A stretch of DNA of 23,482 nucleotides from the NCBI GenBank assembly GCA_937892275.1, contig CALAVG010000019.1:1-23482 (forward strand), given 5' to 3'. The notes beneath the pieces are model-generated. The model worked only from the letters and a program-made list of their open reading frames with translations, did not search any database and was not told where the DNA came from. Numbering within the stretch: the first letter of the stretch is position 1; each line of letters opens with the position of its first letter. Made by a program: the position numbers and the translations under genes. Shown one piece after another: positions 23,312-23,482 of the stretch. Origin of the DNA: an uncultured Methanomicrobiales archaeon (GTDB taxonomy: Archaea > Thermoplasmatota > Thermoplasmata > Methanomassiliicoccales > Methanomethylophilaceae).

Positions 23312-23482
23312 ATGGCAGAGATCACCGAACAGCAACGCAGGCACAGCGCGGCCCATCTGACGGCCCGCGCGGTTATGAACTTGTTTGAGGACGTCCAGGT
23401 CGACATCGGCCCCGCGACGGACGAGGGCTTTTACTACGACTTCGACCTCCCCCACAGGCTCTCGCCCGAGGACTTCCCGAAG
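23312..23482 (+). CDS. thrS: threonyl-tRNA synthetase, bacterial type, 3' end beyond the window
   Basis: The first 57 codons: the N-terminal editing domain opening with HSAAHL, the zinc-binding HxxxH pattern, and later IGPATDEGFYYDFDL, which is diagnostic of bacterial ThrRS. No TGS domain precedes it, so the enzyme is of a short-N-terminus form. The ATG follows an AAGGAG ribosome site with a 4-base gap, unlike the leaderless style of many genes in this window. It continues past the end. It belongs with the STAS fragment and probably to a different organism. Confidence 0.75.
   Translation, partial: MAEITEQQRRHSAAHLTARAVMNLFEDVQVDIGPATDEGFYYDFDLPHRLSPEDFPK

Noticed and set aside
1..23482. CRISPR array, rRNA operon or insertion sequence
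   Set aside because: No regularly spaced direct repeats, rRNA-like conserved blocks or transposase with terminal repeats were seen.

Overview
The window looks like a stretch of an archaeal chromosome, most likely from a gut-type Methanomassiliicoccales or related Thermoplasmatota. This rests on a euryarchaeal ribosomal protein L37e followed directly by purF, AGG-rich arginine codons, TATA boxes about 26 bases before several start codons (leaderless style), and the avoidance of TAG as a stop codon. Of 23 non-mobile archaeal reading frames whose stop is visible, 18 end in TGA, 4 in TAA and 1 in TAG. The lineage is inferred from gene content, not proven. The last ~320 bases look bacterial and are probably a chimeric join.

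Layout. 1-3835: a tight forward operon of an ArsA-type ATPase (5' end outside the window), a small protein, class I dihydroorotase (pyrC) and a YkgJ-type cysteine-cluster protein. 3908-5472: a small zinc-ribbon membrane protein and a multi-pass acyltransferase. 5506-7177: promoter, structured leader, L37e (57 aa) and purF. 7178-7450: a gap with a strong TATA box and a GC-rich closing stem (candidate ncRNA). 7450-7525: tRNA-Ala(GGC), followed by the C-terminal end of a tyrosine recombinase and another broken gene, the scar of an integrated element. 8234-11205 (minus): a two-gene ABC exporter of the MacB/LolCDE type with a possible operator. 11351-12119: two small convergent genes. 12378-13586 (minus): DNA polymerase IV. 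13723-18695 (plus): NIF3-like protein, tRNA-dihydrouridine synthase, pirin, a membrane zinc-ribbon GTPase and a parvulin, several with their own leaderless-type promoters.

18857-20009 is a second mobile scar: an amber-interrupted tyrosine recombinase fused tail-out to the 3' part of an M48 (HtpX-like) peptidase gene. 20154-22768 (minus) holds an uncharacterised set: a BspA-type leucine-rich-repeat protein, an AAA ATPase and a zinc-ribbon/TPR/PEGA-like protein. The LRR and AAA frames are one continuous reading frame broken only by a TAG, so in a pyrrolysine-using archaeon they could form one LRR-AAA polypeptide. This is the most interesting point of the window. 22812-~23160 is a truncated archaeal gene, and 23160-23482 reads as the end of a bacterial STAS-domain gene followed by the start of bacterial thrS.

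Nucleotide synthesis (pyrC, purF), RNA/translation (L37e, tRNA-Ala, Dus) and DNA damage tolerance (Pol IV) are the recognisable housekeeping content. The GTPase and the LRR/AAA/zinc-ribbon group are the candidates for undescribed biology. No CRISPR array, rRNA or intact insertion sequence was seen.
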